Positions 1-9,515 of a DNA stretch of 64,000 nucleotides are shown here, one piece after another. The stretch is taken from the NCBI RefSeq assembly GCF_028649455.1, contig NZ_JAQSIO010000001.1, positions 1-64,000 of the forward strand, written 5' to 3'. The stretch's first letter is position 1. Every line of letters starts with the position of its first letter. The notes under the pieces were generated by a model, which saw nothing but the letters and a program-made list of their open reading frames with translations, was not told where the DNA came from and did no database searches. The translations under genes and the position numbers were made by a program. The stretch comes from Curvibacter microcysteis (lineage in GTDB: Bacteria; Pseudomonadota; Gammaproteobacteria; Burkholderiales; Burkholderiaceae_C).

Positions 1-70
1 TGGTAGGCCCCTGAACACCGCCCCGCCCCCGCGACTCCTACTCCCCCAACACCTGCCTCGGAGACCTGCC

Positions 71-667
71 ATGAACACCGCCGCCACCCTCGCCCAAGTC
101 GACGCCATCGCCGCCAAGGCCGCTCCCAAAGCCGCCCCCAAAAGCGTCCTCAACGAGTCGCGTCAGATCGAGCGCGCCGCCATGCTCATCCGCATGGGCG
201 CCCGCATGCAGGTCCTCGAGTCCGAAACCTCCCTCTCCTACGAGCGCCTCATCCGCCTCTACAAGGAAATCGCCGGCAAGTCCCCCTCCAAGGGCCAACT
301 CCCCTTCTCCACCGACTGGTTCCTCACCTGGCAGGAAAACGTCCACGCCTCGCTGTTCCTCAACATCTACGAGTACCTCTCCAAAGGCGCCGACATGGAC
401 AGCATCGACCTGCTCACCAAAGCCTGGCGCCTCTACAGCGAACAAGTCGACTCCGCTGACATCGAACCCCTGCTCTCCTTCACCCGCGCCTGGCGCCTGG
501 TCAAGTTCGTCGACGCCGACATGCTCACCATGACCGCCTGCTCCAAATGCACCGGCAAGTTCGTCACCGAACCCTATGAAAACGCACGCCACTTCCTTTG
601 CGGCCTGTGCAACCCGCCCGCCCGCGCCGGCAAGAGCAAGGTCGCCAAGAGCCTGATGGTGCACTGA
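71..667 (+). CDS. flhC: Flagellar transcriptional activator FlhC
   Basis: 198 aa. FlhC forms a complex with FlhD that activates flagellar class II promoters. The family signature is clear: an N-terminal helical region with the 'LNESRQIERAAMLI' segment and a C-terminal zinc site formed by Cys157, Cys160, Cys177 and Cys180 (CxxC...CxxC). The ATG is preceded by a GGAG ribosome binding site at the usual distance. The N-terminal 24 residues are Ala/Lys/Pro-rich and look like a lineage-specific extension. flhD would be expected just upstream, but only 70 bases precede this gene and they cannot be assigned. A strong terminator follows, so flhC is probably the last gene of its operon. Confidence 0.96.
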   Translation: MNTAATLAQVDAIAAKAAPKAAPKSVLNESRQIERAAMLIRMGARMQVLESETSLSYERLIRLYKEIAGKSPSKGQLPFSTDWFLTWQENVHASLFLNIYEYLSKGADMDSIDLLTKAWRLYSEQVDSADIEPLLSFTRAWRLVKFVDADMLTMTACSKCTGKFVTEPYENARHFLCGLCNPPARAGKSKVAKSLMVH

Positions 668-693
668 AGCGGCCCACCACACCGACCATGAAA

Positions 694-717
694 AAAGGCC
701 CGCTGCTGCGGGCCTTT
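694..717. terminator. Hairpin terminator between convergent flhC and yebC
   Basis: A perfect 10-bp stem (AAAGGCCCGC / GCGGGCCTTT) with a TGCT loop lies between two converging genes. Its A-tract and T-tract flanks allow it to work on both strands. Confidence 0.85.
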
Positions 718-747
718 GGCGTTGGGATGAGGCGTCAGCGCCGGGGC

Positions 748-1461
748 TCAGCCGCCCAGACCCACGTAGACGTGCTGCACGTCGTCGTTGCCGTCGATGG
801 CCGCCAGGAAGGCTTCCACTTCTTCGAGCTGCTCGGCGCTCAGGCTGGCCGGGTCGATCGGGTTCTTGGGCTTGTAGCCCAGCTTGGCGGTCAGCACGGT
901 GAAGCCATGGGTGGGCAAGGCACGGCTGACCAGGTCCAGGTCGGTCGGCGCGGTGATGAACAGGCTGCTGCCGTCTTCGTCGGCGGCTTCAAAGTCCTGC
1001 GCACCGGCTTCGATGGCGGCGAGTTCGGCGTCGGCGCCAGCCACCGCGGGTTCGGCCTCGATCAGGCCCACATGGTCGAAGTCCCAGGACACGGAGCCCG
1101 AGGTGCCCAGCTGGCCCTTGCGGAACAGCACGCGCATCTCAGGGGCGGTGCGGTTGACGTTGTCGGTCAGGCACTCGACCATCACCGCCACGCGGTGCGG
1201 GGCGTAGCCCTCGTAGATGACGTGCTCGAAGTTGACCGCATCGGCGCCAATGCCGGCCCCCTTCTTGATGGCCCGCTCCAGCGTGTCCTTGGGCATGGAG
1301 ACCTTGCGCGCCTGCTCCAGCACCAGACGCAGGCGCGAGTTCAGCGAGGGGTCAGCGCCGCTGCGCGCGGCCACCATGATTTCTTTGGCCAACTTGCCAA
1401 ACAGTTTGCCCTTGGCGTTGGCCGCCAATTCTTTGCCTTTTGCTTTCCACTGCGCGCCCAT
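748..1461 (-). CDS. yebC: YebC/PmpR (TACO1) family protein
   Basis: 237 aa, the usual family length. The start is placed at the ATG that begins [10 protein letters not shown]; the open frame extends upstream, but only this start gives the conserved YebC N-terminus. The family's N-terminal helical domain, the central segment with '[15 protein letters not shown]' and the acidic C-terminus are all present. Members are described as DNA-binding regulators (PmpR) or as factors that help ribosomes through proline-rich stretches. The sequence does not decide which applies here. It converges on flhC. Confidence 0.95.
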   Translation of the reverse strand: MGAQWKAKGKELAANAKGKLFGKLAKEIMVAARSGADPSLNSRLRLVLEQARKVSMPKDTLERAIKKGAGIGADAVNFEHVIYEGYAPHRVAVMVECLTDNVNRTAPEMRVLFRKGQLGTSGSVSWDFDHVGLIEAEPAVAGADAELAAIEAGAQDFEAADEDGSSLFITAPTDLDLVSRALPTHGFTVLTAKLGYKPKNPIDPASLSAEQLEEVEAFLAAIDGNDDVQHVYVGLGG

Positions 1462-1681
1462 GTCTGATGTTCCTTGGATTGGTGTTGTCGCGCACCGGCC
1501 AGGCCGTGCCGGCCCCGGTGCGTGCAGGCCGGCCAGGCGTCCACGAGGACACCCGCGCCGGGCTGAGGGACACCGGTTATACACCGGCTGGCCCACCGGG
1601 ACCGGTGCCCGCGCAGGCCGCCTGAACCGCCAAGCGCCCGCGCAGCCGTGGACCAGCAGGTCGGCGCGGGCCGCTGCGGCC

Positions 1682-3766
1682 TCACCAGACACGCACCCGG
1701 TCAGCGGGTTGACGCCACATCGCGTCCCCCGGCCGGGTTGCAAAAGCCCGGTGGAAGGCATCGAGGTTCATCAGCGGGGCATAACCGCGCACGGCGCTGT
1801 TGGCGTGGTAGTCGACGGCGGCCAGGAAGCGGATGCGCTCCTCGCGGGCCTTGTAAATCCACAACTGGGACCAGGCCACAAAGCAGCGCTGGTCTGTGCT
1901 CAGGCCATCCACCGGGGGCAGCGATCGGCCCTTCAAGGTGCGGTGCAGCGCCGCATGGGCCAGGGTCAGGCCGCCCAGATCGGCCGTGTTCTCGCCCAGC
2001 GTCAGCGCCCCATCCAGCGGCAGGCCCGGCAGCAGTTGGATCTGGTTGAACTGCGCCACCAACTGCTGGTTGCGCTTCTTGAACTCGGCCGTGGCCCGGG
2101 GCGTCCACCAGTCACGCACATTGCCCTCGGCATCGAACTGGCGGCCCATGCTGTCAAAGCCGTGGGTCAGCTCATGACCCAGCACCGCCCCCATGGTGCA
2201 GTAGTTCACCACCGGGTCGGCCCCTGGTGTGAAGAAGGGCGGCTGCGAGATGGCGGCGGTGATGTCGATGCCATTGAGCTGCGGGTCATAGGCCGCGTTG
2301 ACTGAAATGGGCGTGGTGTGCCCCACTTCGGCAAAGCGCTGTCGCGTGGCCGGCTGGCCGACCTGATCAACCTCACGCTGCAGCTGGAAGGCCGCCAGAC
2401 GCTGCTGGTTGCCCAGGTGGTCGTCGGGGCGGATGTCCACGCGGCTGAAGTCAATCCAGCGCTGCGGGTAACCCACCTGGATGTCGACCTTGGCCAGCTT
2501 GGCCAGCGCAGCGGCGCGGGTGGGGGCGTCCAGCCAAGGGTTGGTCTTCAGCCGGCGGGCGAACTCGGCCTTGATGTGGCCCACCATATGGGTGATGTCG
2601 CGCCGGGTGGCTTCGCTGTAGTGCTGCTGCACGTACAGCTGCGACAGCGGGTGGTAGAGCTGCTGCGACAGCGCCTGCACCACCTGTCGCTCCAGGGGCA
2701 GCGGCGCGGCCAGGCCGTCGCGCTGGCGCTGGTAGTCCTGGCTGAGCTGGAGCCAGGGCTGGCCCAGGTGGTCGGCATTCAGCGCCAGCACCGACCAGCG
2801 CAGCAGGGTCTGCACCTCTGAAGGCGGGCGCTGCGCCAACAGCTGCTGCAAAGCCCGCAGGCCGGCCAGGTCCTTCACCTGCAGACGCTCGGGCAGGCTC
2901 AGCTTGGCGGCAGCGGCCATCGCCCGCAGGTCGATGCCAGGGATCAGGGCCTGCGCCTCGTCCACCGTCATCAGGTTGTAGATCATGGCCGGGTCGTAGG
3001 CCTGCAAGGGCGTCAGTCGGGGGGCGGCCAGCGCGGTCTCCAGGGCCAGGATGGTGCGGGCCTTGGCCGCGGCCACGTCGGGCGCGTCCCCCAGTTGCTG
3101 GTGCACCCGGGTGACGTAGTCGACGTACAGCTCACGGACCTTCTGACTGGCCGGGTCGCTGTACTGGTCTTTGGACAAGGACAGGGCGCCAAGCTGCAGG
3201 GTCAGCAACACGCGGCGGCTGTCCTTCAGGTCGGGCATGGTCACCCAATTGAGCAGGGGCGAGTTGCCCGTGCTGGCCTGCAGGCGCAGCGAGAGCTGCG
3301 CCAGTTCGACCGGGCCGATGACCCGCGCCGCCGACTCCAGGTCGGCTTGCAGCGCTTGCAAGCCCACAGCGTTGCGCTGCGTCAGGTCCATGGCCGCACG
3401 GTAATAGTCGCCCACCTGCTGCGCCGGACTGCCCCGGGGAGATGAGCGCTGGCTGGCTTGCACCGCCAGGCCTTGCAGCTGGGTGTCGAGGTGCTTGCCC
3501 AACAGGGAGAAGCCACCGATGTCGGATTCGGCATCGGGGATGGTGAGCTGCCGAAGCCATTGGCCGTTGGCGTAGGCATAGAAGTCCTGCCGAGGGTCGA
3601 CGCTGCGGTCCATGTGGCTGGGCGAGTACCCCAGCACCGCCGTCGGCGTCTGCGCGCTGGCGCGGACCGGCCGATGGATCCCATCGGCGAGCAGGGGCGG
3701 GCCCGCCTGCGCCAGAGCGCTGGACAAGGTCAGGACGGCAGCAGAAAGCAAGGGGCGCAAGGACAT
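1682..3766 (-). CDS. M13 (neprilysin-type) zinc metallopeptidase
   Basis: 694 aa. Zn-dependent endopeptidase of the PepO/neprilysin family. The first 22 or so residues ([21 protein letters not shown]) form a Sec signal peptide, so the enzyme is probably periplasmic. Visible motifs are the NAxY-type substrate-binding segment ([12 protein letters not shown]), the zinc site HELTH at 531-535 and the third ligand Glu592 in GENTAD, with Asp596. The usual near-C-terminal CxVW motif is present only as VRVW, without the Cys. The start was chosen because it alone gives a proper signal peptide. No good Shine-Dalgarno sequence is visible before it. It stands alone, with its promoter presumably in the AT-rich region above it. 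Confidence 0.93.
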   Translation of the reverse strand: MSLRPLLSAAVLTLSSALAQAGPPLLADGIHRPVRASAQTPTAVLGYSPSHMDRSVDPRQDFYAYANGQWLRQLTIPDAESDIGGFSLLGKHLDTQLQGLAVQASQRSSPRGSPAQQVGDYYRAAMDLTQRNAVGLQALQADLESAARVIGPVELAQLSLRLQASTGNSPLLNWVTMPDLKDSRRVLLTLQLGALSLSKDQYSDPASQKVRELYVDYVTRVHQQLGDAPDVAAAKARTILALETALAAPRLTPLQAYDPAMIYNLMTVDEAQALIPGIDLRAMAAAAKLSLPERLQVKDLAGLRALQQLLAQRPPSEVQTLLRWSVLALNADHLGQPWLQLSQDYQRQRDGLAAPLPLERQVVQALSQQLYHPLSQLYVQQHYSEATRRDITHMVGHIKAEFARRLKTNPWLDAPTRAAALAKLAKVDIQVGYPQRWIDFSRVDIRPDDHLGNQQRLAAFQLQREVDQVGQPATRQRFAEVGHTTPISVNAAYDPQLNGIDITAAISQPPFFTPGADPVVNYCTMGAVLGHELTHGFDSMGRQFDAEGNVRDWWTPRATAEFKKRNQQLVAQFNQIQLLPGLPLDGALTLGENTADLGGLTLAHAALHRTLKGRSLPPVDGLSTDQRCFVAWSQLWIYKAREERIRFLAAVDYHANSAVRGYAPLMNLDAFHRAFATRPGDAMWRQPADRVRVW

Positions 3767-3920
3767 GGCAGCGTTGAAGTGGGGCAAGAGGATCCGGCGT
3801 GGCGCGATACCGACACCGCGTGGCGCCACGATAACCCAGGCCCGGCGCTGCGCCACCCCGGCCGCCCGCAAAACGGGGGCCGGGGCGGCGCCCAAACCTG
3901 GCCAGCACAGGCCAAAAAAC

Positions 3921-3945
3921 ATTATTCAGGTTAACCCTGAATAAT
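3921..3945. promoter_or_regulatory. Perfect 10-bp inverted repeat, candidate operator
   Basis: ATTATTCAGG and CCTGAATAAT are separated by the 5-bp spacer TTAAC. The repeat is AT-rich, lies 155 bp upstream of the M13 peptidase start, and is followed by no T-tract in either direction that would make it a terminator. It looks like a binding site for a dimeric regulator, identity unknown. Confidence 0.55.
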
Positions 3946-4280
3946 TTCAAACTCGGTACACAGGCTTTAAAAAGACGCTACATCAAAATAGAGAATCAGC
4001 CCCTCCGCGGCGGGCCAGCCTCCATGCAGCCCCATTCACCTCGGGCGCCAGCGGACCGGCACCCACCGGCTGATTCAGACGCTTCAGCCCCATGGCCTGC
4101 GCCCATCCACCCAGACGGGCCCATGGTGGGCTTGGCCCGGGCTGCGGCCCAGCGGGCGCCGGGCCCAAGGCCGGGCATCACATCGCATCACATCACATCG
4201 CGCACGTTTAACCGATGTCAGCCTGTCATTCACCCCACCCAAGTGAACCCGAGGTAAATATTAATTAATTAATTTGCTTT

Positions 4281-4313
4281 GTACCCAAATCATGTTTGTT
4301 TGTATTTTGGTAC
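4281..4313. promoter_or_regulatory. Inverted repeat in the leader of the Ala/Ser-rich gene
   Basis: GTACCCAAAT (4281-4290) and ATTTTGGTAC (4304-4313) are complementary at 9 of 10 positions around a 13-bp spacer. It lies about 110 bp before the 4420 start in an AT-rich stretch. It may be an operator or an mRNA hairpin. Confidence 0.4.
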
Positions 4314-4419
4314 ATGCATTCTTCCGAGAAACAGAGCGATTTACTGGCGATTTATCAACCGCCTGCCCGGCGAAGCAAAACCTAGTATTCAGACACCACT
4401 CAACTCTCTGGAGAAACCC

Positions 4420-4965
4420 ATGAGCAGCATCAACACGAGCGCCATGACCTGGATGCAGACGCCGGGTCCGTATGAAATCAACAACAAGGCATTCGGCCCC
4501 GTGGTCGCCTCGGCGATTGGGGTGGCCCAGGCCGCCGCCGACTCGGTCAGTGCGGTGTACTCGTTCAGCGCCGAGAGCCTGGACAAGTTGGCTGCCGCCA
4601 CCGAAAACGGCTACGACTCGGTGGCGTCCACCGTCAACGACGCGGCCAGCGCCCTCAGCAGCGGGGTGGACAGCACCGTGTCGGCCCTGAGCAGCGCCGT
4701 GGACGAAGGCGGCAGCCTGATCAGCAGCCTGGGCGATGCCGCCAGCGAACTGGTGAGCGACATCGAAAGTGCCGCCTCCAGCGCGACCACCGCCGTCAGC
4801 GACGCGGCCAGCACCGTGACCAGCACGGTCAGTGATGCCGCGAACACGGTGTACGACGGCGCGGCCTCGGTGGTCGACGCCATCGGCGATGCGGCCTCCA
4901 GCACGGCGGCCTACCTGACCCTGGGCGCGCTGGGTGGCCAGCAACTGCTCCGGGAAATGGCCTGA
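4420..4965 (+). CDS. Ala/Ser-rich amphipathic protein of unknown function
   Basis: 181 aa; I do not recognise a family. After about 45 ordinary residues the protein becomes an Ala/Ser/Asp/Val-rich repeat-like region (roughly 45-165). Small hydrophobic residues recur every three to four positions and there are many DAAS/SDAAST motifs. This suggests a long amphipathic helix or coiled coil resembling phasin- or LEA-like proteins. It is very poor in Lys and Arg and so acidic. There is no signal peptide. The ATG has a GGAG site 6 bases upstream. It is followed after 39 and then 25 bases by a lipoprotein gene and a flgH-type gene on the same strand, so the three probably form an operon. Confidence 0.8.
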   Translation: MSSINTSAMTWMQTPGPYEINNKAFGPVVASAIGVAQAAADSVSAVYSFSAESLDKLAAATENGYDSVASTVNDAASALSSGVDSTVSALSSAVDEGGSLISSLGDAASELVSDIESAASSATTAVSDAASTVTSTVSDAANTVYDGAASVVDAIGDAASSTAAYLTLGALGGQQLLREMA

Positions 4966-5004
4966 CCCCTCACCCAGCCCAAACCAGTCCAGAAGGAGGC
5001 CCGC

Positions 5005-5580
5005 ATGACCCCCACCCCAAGCCCTTTGAAGACCCCCGCCCGCCCCGCTGCGCGTGTCCTGGCGGCCCTCAGCCTGGGCACCGCCTTGAGCGGCTGCTCC
5101 ATCATCAGCCCCCTTCCGCTGTGGGAGCTGACCAAGGCCACGGGCGAAGTCACCGGCGTGGCCCTGCAGTCGAGCAAGGGCAAGGCCAGCGACACCATCT
5201 ACCACCTGCACCCCACGGTCAAAACCGTCTGCATCGAATACAACCCCATGACCCAGGTGTCCGACGTGGTGCCGGCCCTGCAGGCCGAGCTGCGCCACCA
5301 CTCGGTCGAAAGCCGCGTCTACAGCAGCAATGCCTGGAGCGACCGCTGCCCCGTGTGGCTGCGCTACAGCGCTTTTGTGGACTGGGGCACCCCGCCCTTC
5401 AGCGACCAGCACAAGCCCTACTTGAACCGGGCCTCACTGACCCTGCAACGCGACAACGGCCAGGTGCTGTCCACCAGCCACTACAACGTGGACTCCAGCT
5501 TCAGCACCGGCAAATGGGCCACCACCCGCGACAAGCTGGGTCCGGTGGTCACCGCCCTGCTGACCGGCTTTGAGAACTGA
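5005..5580 (+). CDS. Putative lipoprotein of unknown function
   Basis: 191 aa. The N-terminus has a positively charged region, a hydrophobic stretch and the lipobox LSGC with Cys31, so the mature protein is probably an outer-membrane or periplasmic lipoprotein. The rest holds no domain I can name. Two Cys residues (in VCIEY and DRCPVW) could form a disulfide. A strong AGAAGGAGG ribosome binding site precedes the ATG. It sits between an Ala/Ser-rich protein gene and a flgH-type gene with short gaps, which suggests a shared cell-surface role. That is inference only. Confidence 0.82.
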   Translation: MTPTPSPLKTPARPAARVLAALSLGTALSGCSIISPLPLWELTKATGEVTGVALQSSKGKASDTIYHLHPTVKTVCIEYNPMTQVSDVVPALQAELRHHSVESRVYSSNAWSDRCPVWLRYSAFVDWGTPPFSDQHKPYLNRASLTLQRDNGQVLSTSHYNVDSSFSTGKWATTRDKLGPVVTALLTGFEN

Positions 5581-5605
5581 GCCGAGCCCCCTCCAAGGAT
5601 TCCCC

Positions 5606-6388
5606 ATGACACCGAACCAGCCCCTGTCCCTGAACCCGCTGCGCACGGCAGCCCCTCCCACCCGGCCCCGTGCCACGCGCGCGCGCCGCGCGCCGGCCTG
5701 GCGTCTGGCCGCGGCCACGCTGTGCCTGGCCGGCGCGGCCCTGCAAGGCTGCAGCAGCCCCCCGGTGAGCACCGTGACCGGCCCCATGAGCGCCCTGCCC
5801 GCGCCTGCACCGCTGAACCTGGAGCGGGTCAACAACGGCTCGCTGTTCCAGCCCGGCATGACCTCGGCCTCGATGTTCATGGACCGGCGCAAGCCGCGCA
5901 GCATTGGCGACACGCTGAAGGTGGACATCTCCGAAAGCATCAACGCCAGCAACGCACTGAGCACCGACAACAGCCGCGACAACGCCATGGCCGTCAAAGG
6001 CCCGGGCGTCAAGGGCGTGGGCAGCGGCATCATCCGCTCGCTGCTGAACCTGGACGCCTCGGCCTCGGGCAGCGACTCCTACAAGGGCACAGGCAAGACC
6101 ACCGACAGCAGCAGCTTCACGGGCCAGTTGGCGGCCACGGTGATCAACGTGCTGCCCAACGGCAATCTGGTGGTCGCGGGCGAACGCAGCGTGGCCCTGA
6201 ACGGCGGGGTCCGCACCCTGCGCTTCTCGGGCGTGGTCGACCCCAAGGACCTGAAGTCGGGCAATGTGGTGGCCTCCAGCGATGTGGTCAACGCCCGCCT
6301 GGAGATGGCCGGCCAGGGCGATGTGTCGGAGGCCGCGCAGCGCAACTGGTTGCAGCGCGTGCTGACCAACAGCCTGTCGGTGTGGTGA
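5606..6388 (+). CDS. flgH: FlgH-type flagellar L-ring lipoprotein
   Basis: 260 aa, slightly longer than typical FlgH. FlgH forms the outer-membrane L-ring around the flagellar rod. Family features seen are the GDTLKVDISESINAS segment, 'VINVLPNGNLVVAGE', 'LRFSGVVDPKDL' and the C-terminal 'AQRNWLQRVLTN'. The lipobox is LQGC with Cys49, after an unusually long Arg/Pro-rich n-region. It is not inside a flgBCDEFGHI operon: its neighbours are an unknown lipoprotein and an Ala/Ser-rich protein. It may therefore be either a displaced housekeeping gene or a paralogue. Confidence 0.9.
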   Translation: MTPNQPLSLNPLRTAAPPTRPRATRARRAPAWRLAAATLCLAGAALQGCSSPPVSTVTGPMSALPAPAPLNLERVNNGSLFQPGMTSASMFMDRRKPRSIGDTLKVDISESINASNALSTDNSRDNAMAVKGPGVKGVGSGIIRSLLNLDASASGSDSYKGTGKTTDSSSFTGQLAATVINVLPNGNLVVAGERSVALNGGVRTLRFSGVVDPKDLKSGNVVASSDVVNARLEMAGQGDVSEAAQRNWLQRVLTNSLSVW

Positions 6389-6397
6389 GCCCCAGGC

Positions 6398-8164
6398 TCA
6401 GGTCGGGCGCAGGCGCAGGGCTTGCGCCAGCGTGTCGCTGTCGTGGACGTCGGGGGGCGCGGCGACGTGGCGACCGGTGTCGCGCAGCTGGGCAAAGCCT
6501 TCTTGCTGACGCGCCCGGGCCGCCTCGCGGTCGCGGATGCGCAGCGCCAGCCCGCCGGCCGCGCGTTCGCCCTCCTGGCCCAGCATGGCACGCGCCGGGC
6601 CGATGCCACAGCGCTTGCGCAGCTGGTCGATCTGCTGCTGCAGTTCTGCATGCTGCGGGATGCGGGCCTGGTTGCGGGTCAGGATCTGCTGGCCCAGGTC
6701 CAGCAGCTTGGTGTTCATGGTCTCGTCGGCGCCGTCCAGCAACTGCTCCACCGCGCCAGTCACATCGCCGCCCAGGCTGCGGCCCATGGAGACCTCGGCC
6801 AGGCTGTTGATGTGGGCCAGGCTGGCCCGCACCACCTCGCCGTAGGGCGGGTGCAGCTGGCAGGCGTTGGCGATCAGCTCGGCCAGGCCGCGCGTGTTGG
6901 CAAAGCGCAAGCCCACGCTGCGCACCCAGCCTTCGGCTTCGTTGACGCGCAAGCCGACCACTTCCATCACCGCGAGCAGGTTGCACAGGTTGCAGGCGGC
7001 TTCAAAGTCAAAGTCGGGCTGCACCAGCTCCGCGGCCAAGGCGCTGACCCCGGCGGCCGCCTCGGCGTGGCGCAGGCTGTAGAGGTGGCTCAGCACCTGG
7101 GCCACTTCGCCAAAGCGGCGCACCCGGGCACTGCCCGCATGCCGGTGACCGATGCGGCCAAAGTCGGCCAGGCAGCGTTCCAAGCCGCGCCGGTCACGCT
7201 CGGCCAGGTAGCAAAACGCCAGCAGCACCAGGGACTGGAAGTCATAGAGCTTGGAGTTGAGGCCCAGGATGGTGGCGCGGGCCAGCCAGACCTTGGCGGT
7301 CCGCAGGTCGCCGGTGTAGTAGGCCATCATGCCGCTCTTTTGCAGCCGGGCCACGGACTCAGGCGTCAACTCGGTGGCGCGCCGGAAGGTGCCCATGGCG
7401 CCGCCAAAGTCGGCCACTTCGACCTGGGCCCGGCCCAGCACGTCGTAGGCGTCGGCAAAGCTGGCGTCGTCTTCGATCATTTGCGACAGCCCTGAAATGG
7501 CTTTCGAGGACTGGCCAGCCTCGATCTGGGCACGCGCAATGCCCAGGCGCGCCCAGGGCATGGCGCGCTCGGCCAGCACCGCCTTGTACAGGGTCTCGGC
7601 CTCGCGGTGGCGGCCCTGGCGCAGCAGCAGCTCGGCGCCAATGCGCGCGACGTACAGCCAGTAGGGCTCACGGGCCTGGAAGCGCTGCAGGCACAGGTCG
7701 GCCGCGTGCTCGAGCTGCTGGCGCTCCAGCGCCTCAAAAATCGGTTGCAGGTGGCGTTTGCGCAAGCGCGCCAGGCTCAGGCGCTCAAACAAGGTGGCGG
7801 GGGTGAAGGGCTTGAGCAGGTAGCCGTCCAAGGCCGATTCGGCGGCTTCGGCCACGGCGCCATAGGAGGCCTCGGCCGTGACCATGAAAAACACCGTGGA
7901 AAAAGGCAGCAAGTTGGCCCGCCGCAGGTCGTCCAGCAGGGTCTGGCCCGAGTAGTGGTGCTCGGCAAAGAACTGCTCGCACAGCACGAAGTCGAACACC
8001 GTGTGCTCGAGCCGGTTCCGGGCGTCCTGGATGCGGCTGCACTGCACAACCTGGCCCACGCCGTAATCGCGCAGCTGGCGCACCAGAATCGAGCGCGAGG
8101 TGGTGTTGCCATCGATCACCAAGGCCTGGGTGTCTGCGATATCGCGCGAAGAATCGAGGGCCAT
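6398..8164 (-). CDS. Receiver-domain response regulator with TPR repeats
   Basis: 588 aa from the chosen ATG (MALDSSRDI). An upstream in-frame ATG at 8230 would add 22 residues; neither start has a clear ribosome binding site, and the chosen one places the receiver domain right at the N-terminus. Residues 10-130 form a CheY-like domain (ALVIDGN..., FDFVLCEQ, FFMVTA, GYLLKPF). The second helix and acidic pocket are atypical, with Asp-Gly-Asn instead of DDxx. The rest is alpha-helical with tetratricopeptide-like units (EAETLYKAVL, AYDVLGRAQVEV, DLRTAKVWLARA), indicating a protein-protein scaffold rather than a DNA-binding output. It converges on flgH and may belong to a motility or signalling circuit. 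Confidence 0.82.
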   Translation of the reverse strand: MALDSSRDIADTQALVIDGNTTSRSILVRQLRDYGVGQVVQCSRIQDARNRLEHTVFDFVLCEQFFAEHHYSGQTLLDDLRRANLLPFSTVFFMVTAEASYGAVAEAAESALDGYLLKPFTPATLFERLSLARLRKRHLQPIFEALERQQLEHAADLCLQRFQAREPYWLYVARIGAELLLRQGRHREAETLYKAVLAERAMPWARLGIARAQIEAGQSSKAISGLSQMIEDDASFADAYDVLGRAQVEVADFGGAMGTFRRATELTPESVARLQKSGMMAYYTGDLRTAKVWLARATILGLNSKLYDFQSLVLLAFCYLAERDRRGLERCLADFGRIGHRHAGSARVRRFGEVAQVLSHLYSLRHAEAAAGVSALAAELVQPDFDFEAACNLCNLLAVMEVVGLRVNEAEGWVRSVGLRFANTRGLAELIANACQLHPPYGEVVRASLAHINSLAEVSMGRSLGGDVTGAVEQLLDGADETMNTKLLDLGQQILTRNQARIPQHAELQQQIDQLRKRCGIGPARAMLGQEGERAAGGLALRIRDREAARARQQEGFAQLRDTGRHVAAPPDVHDSDTLAQALRLRPT

Positions 8165-8323
8165 GAGGTGAGAATCGGAGCGGGAACGTAATTTGCTGAC
8201 CTGTTTGTAACAGGATTTAACAATACTCATCAGGGCCAAAGAAGCCCTGTGGTCGGAAATGGGGAAATATTGCCGCCAAGCCTGGTCGGCCTGCCCTGAC
8301 CGACGCCTTCAGGAGGTGTTCAA

Positions 8324-9490
8324 GTGAAATTTTTGACTGTGTTCGTGGTGTTGGTGCTGGCGGCGCTGGTGGTGGGGTGGCTGCTGCGCCGGGGCCGCCA
8401 AGCGCCCCAGGCGCGACCCGCCGCGCCCCCCAGCGTGCCGGCGCCCCGCCGGCCCGCGGGTTCAAGCAGCCCCTCGGGGCCCCAAGCCACCCCCGCGCCC
8501 ATGCCGGATCCGCACAGCGAGCCCCCGCCCCCACCAGCGCCGATGCCTGAGGCCCTGGCAGCCTTTCAATGGGTCAGCCGCAGCAGCCTGTCCGAAGCGC
8601 GCCAAAAAGCCATCATGGCGGCGCTGCAACGCCTGCCCGCCCCCTCGCGGGCCTTGCACCAGTTGGTGGCGCCCGACTTTCTGGCCCAGGCCAGCTCCAG
8701 CGACCTGGCCGAGCTGATTCAAGGCGAACCGCAAGTGGCCGCCAAGGTGCTGGCCACGGTCAACTCGCCCTTGTTTGGTCTGCAGGTGCCGGTGATGAGC
8801 ATCGGGCCGGCCGTCACCTACCTGGGCCTGAACACCGTGCGCGGCATCTGCCTGCGCTACATGCTGGAGGACGCCTTCCCCCACAGCGACCCGCAGGTGA
8901 AGCGCTACTTCGCCCAGGTCTGGGGGGCCAGCACCCTGGCCAGCGAACTGTGCCAACGCCTGGCCCCGGTGGGACACCAGGCCGACCCGGGCACGCTGTC
9001 GACCCAGGTCTTGCTGTCATTCCTGGGGCGCCTGGCCCTGGCCTCGCTGCTGCCCACGCCCACCTTGCTGGCCTTGGCCGACCAGGACTTGCTCAGCCGC
9101 TGCCAGCGCGAACAGGCCGAACTGGGCTTGAATGCCAGCGAGGTCGGCGCCCTGTTGATGCAGTCCTGGCAACTGCCTGAGGCGCTGATCCACAGCACCC
9201 AGGAGATTGACCGCCTGCTGATCAGCCCACCCCACCCGCCAAAGACCAAGGCAGACCAGCGCCGGGCCCTGACCTACCTCAGTGCGCGCCTGGGCGAACG
9301 CCTGATGTGGGGCCGGGCCACGCCGGCCCAAGCCCAGGCCTTGGTGATGGGCCCCGAGGCGGACTTCCACCACCTGCAGCAGCACCTGCACGGCCCCACC
9401 TTGGGCGGGGTGCCCGCGTGGCTGGCCACGGCGGACTGGCAGTGCCAGATCGGCCAGATGCAGCAACGCCTGCAAGCCGAGCTGCCCTGA
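8324..9490 (+). CDS. HDOD-domain protein with N-terminal membrane anchor
   Basis: 388 aa. The start is GTG, fixed by a strong AGGAGGTG ribosome binding site at 8311-8318. Residues 1-23 are a transmembrane segment, followed by a Pro/Arg-rich linker to about residue 75 and an HDOD domain (about 100-300, with 'LPAPSRALHQLV' and 'VAAKVLATVNSPLFGL'). HDOD domains resemble HD phosphohydrolases without catalytic residues and usually act in signal transduction. It is divergent from the receiver/TPR gene, so the two may share a promoter region. A second HDOD protein occurs near 58 kb. Confidence 0.88.
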   Translation: MKFLTVFVVLVLAALVVGWLLRRGRQAPQARPAAPPSVPAPRRPAGSSSPSGPQATPAPMPDPHSEPPPPPAPMPEALAAFQWVSRSSLSEARQKAIMAALQRLPAPSRALHQLVAPDFLAQASSSDLAELIQGEPQVAAKVLATVNSPLFGLQVPVMSIGPAVTYLGLNTVRGICLRYMLEDAFPHSDPQVKRYFAQVWGASTLASELCQRLAPVGHQADPGTLSTQVLLSFLGRLALASLLPTPTLLALADQDLLSRCQREQAELGLNASEVGALLMQSWQLPEALIHSTQEIDRLLISPPHPPKTKADQRRALTYLSARLGERLMWGRATPAQAQALVMGPEADFHHLQQHLHGPTLGGVPAWLATADWQCQIGQMQQRLQAELP

Positions 9491-9515
9491 GCACGGGCGG
9501 GCTGCAGCGCTGCGC

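Larger units (their letters stand above)
3767..4419. other. 653-bp intergenic region between divergent genes
   Basis: No convincing gene is present. The region is clearly more AT-rich than its surroundings, especially around 3915-4000 and 4255-4330 (an ATTAATTAATTAATT run at about 4258-4275). It holds two inverted repeats, listed separately, and a short degenerate direct repeat of ATCACATCGC type at 4178-4203. It presumably carries the promoters of the minus-strand M13 peptidase and the plus-strand Ala/Ser-rich gene. Confidence 0.7.

Noticed and set aside
1-70. End of flhD at the left window edge
   Set aside because: FlhD is expected upstream of flhC, but stop codons occur in several frames in these 70 bases and none gives a recognisable FlhD C-terminus.
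38-682. A 214-codon frame antisense to flhC
   Set aside because: It crosses the flhC gene, whose zinc-site Cys pattern is clear. The antisense translation is Gly/Glu/Asp-rich with no known motif.
1462-1761. An N-terminal extension of YebC by about 100 residues
   Set aside because: The frame is open, but the added sequence is Arg/Pro/Cys-rich and unlike YebC. The ATG at 1461 gives the exact family N-terminus.
4178-4203. ATCACATCGC-type short tandem repeat as a regulatory iteron
   Set aside because: Only two to three imperfect units are present, with no origin-like context such as a Rep gene or DnaA boxes.
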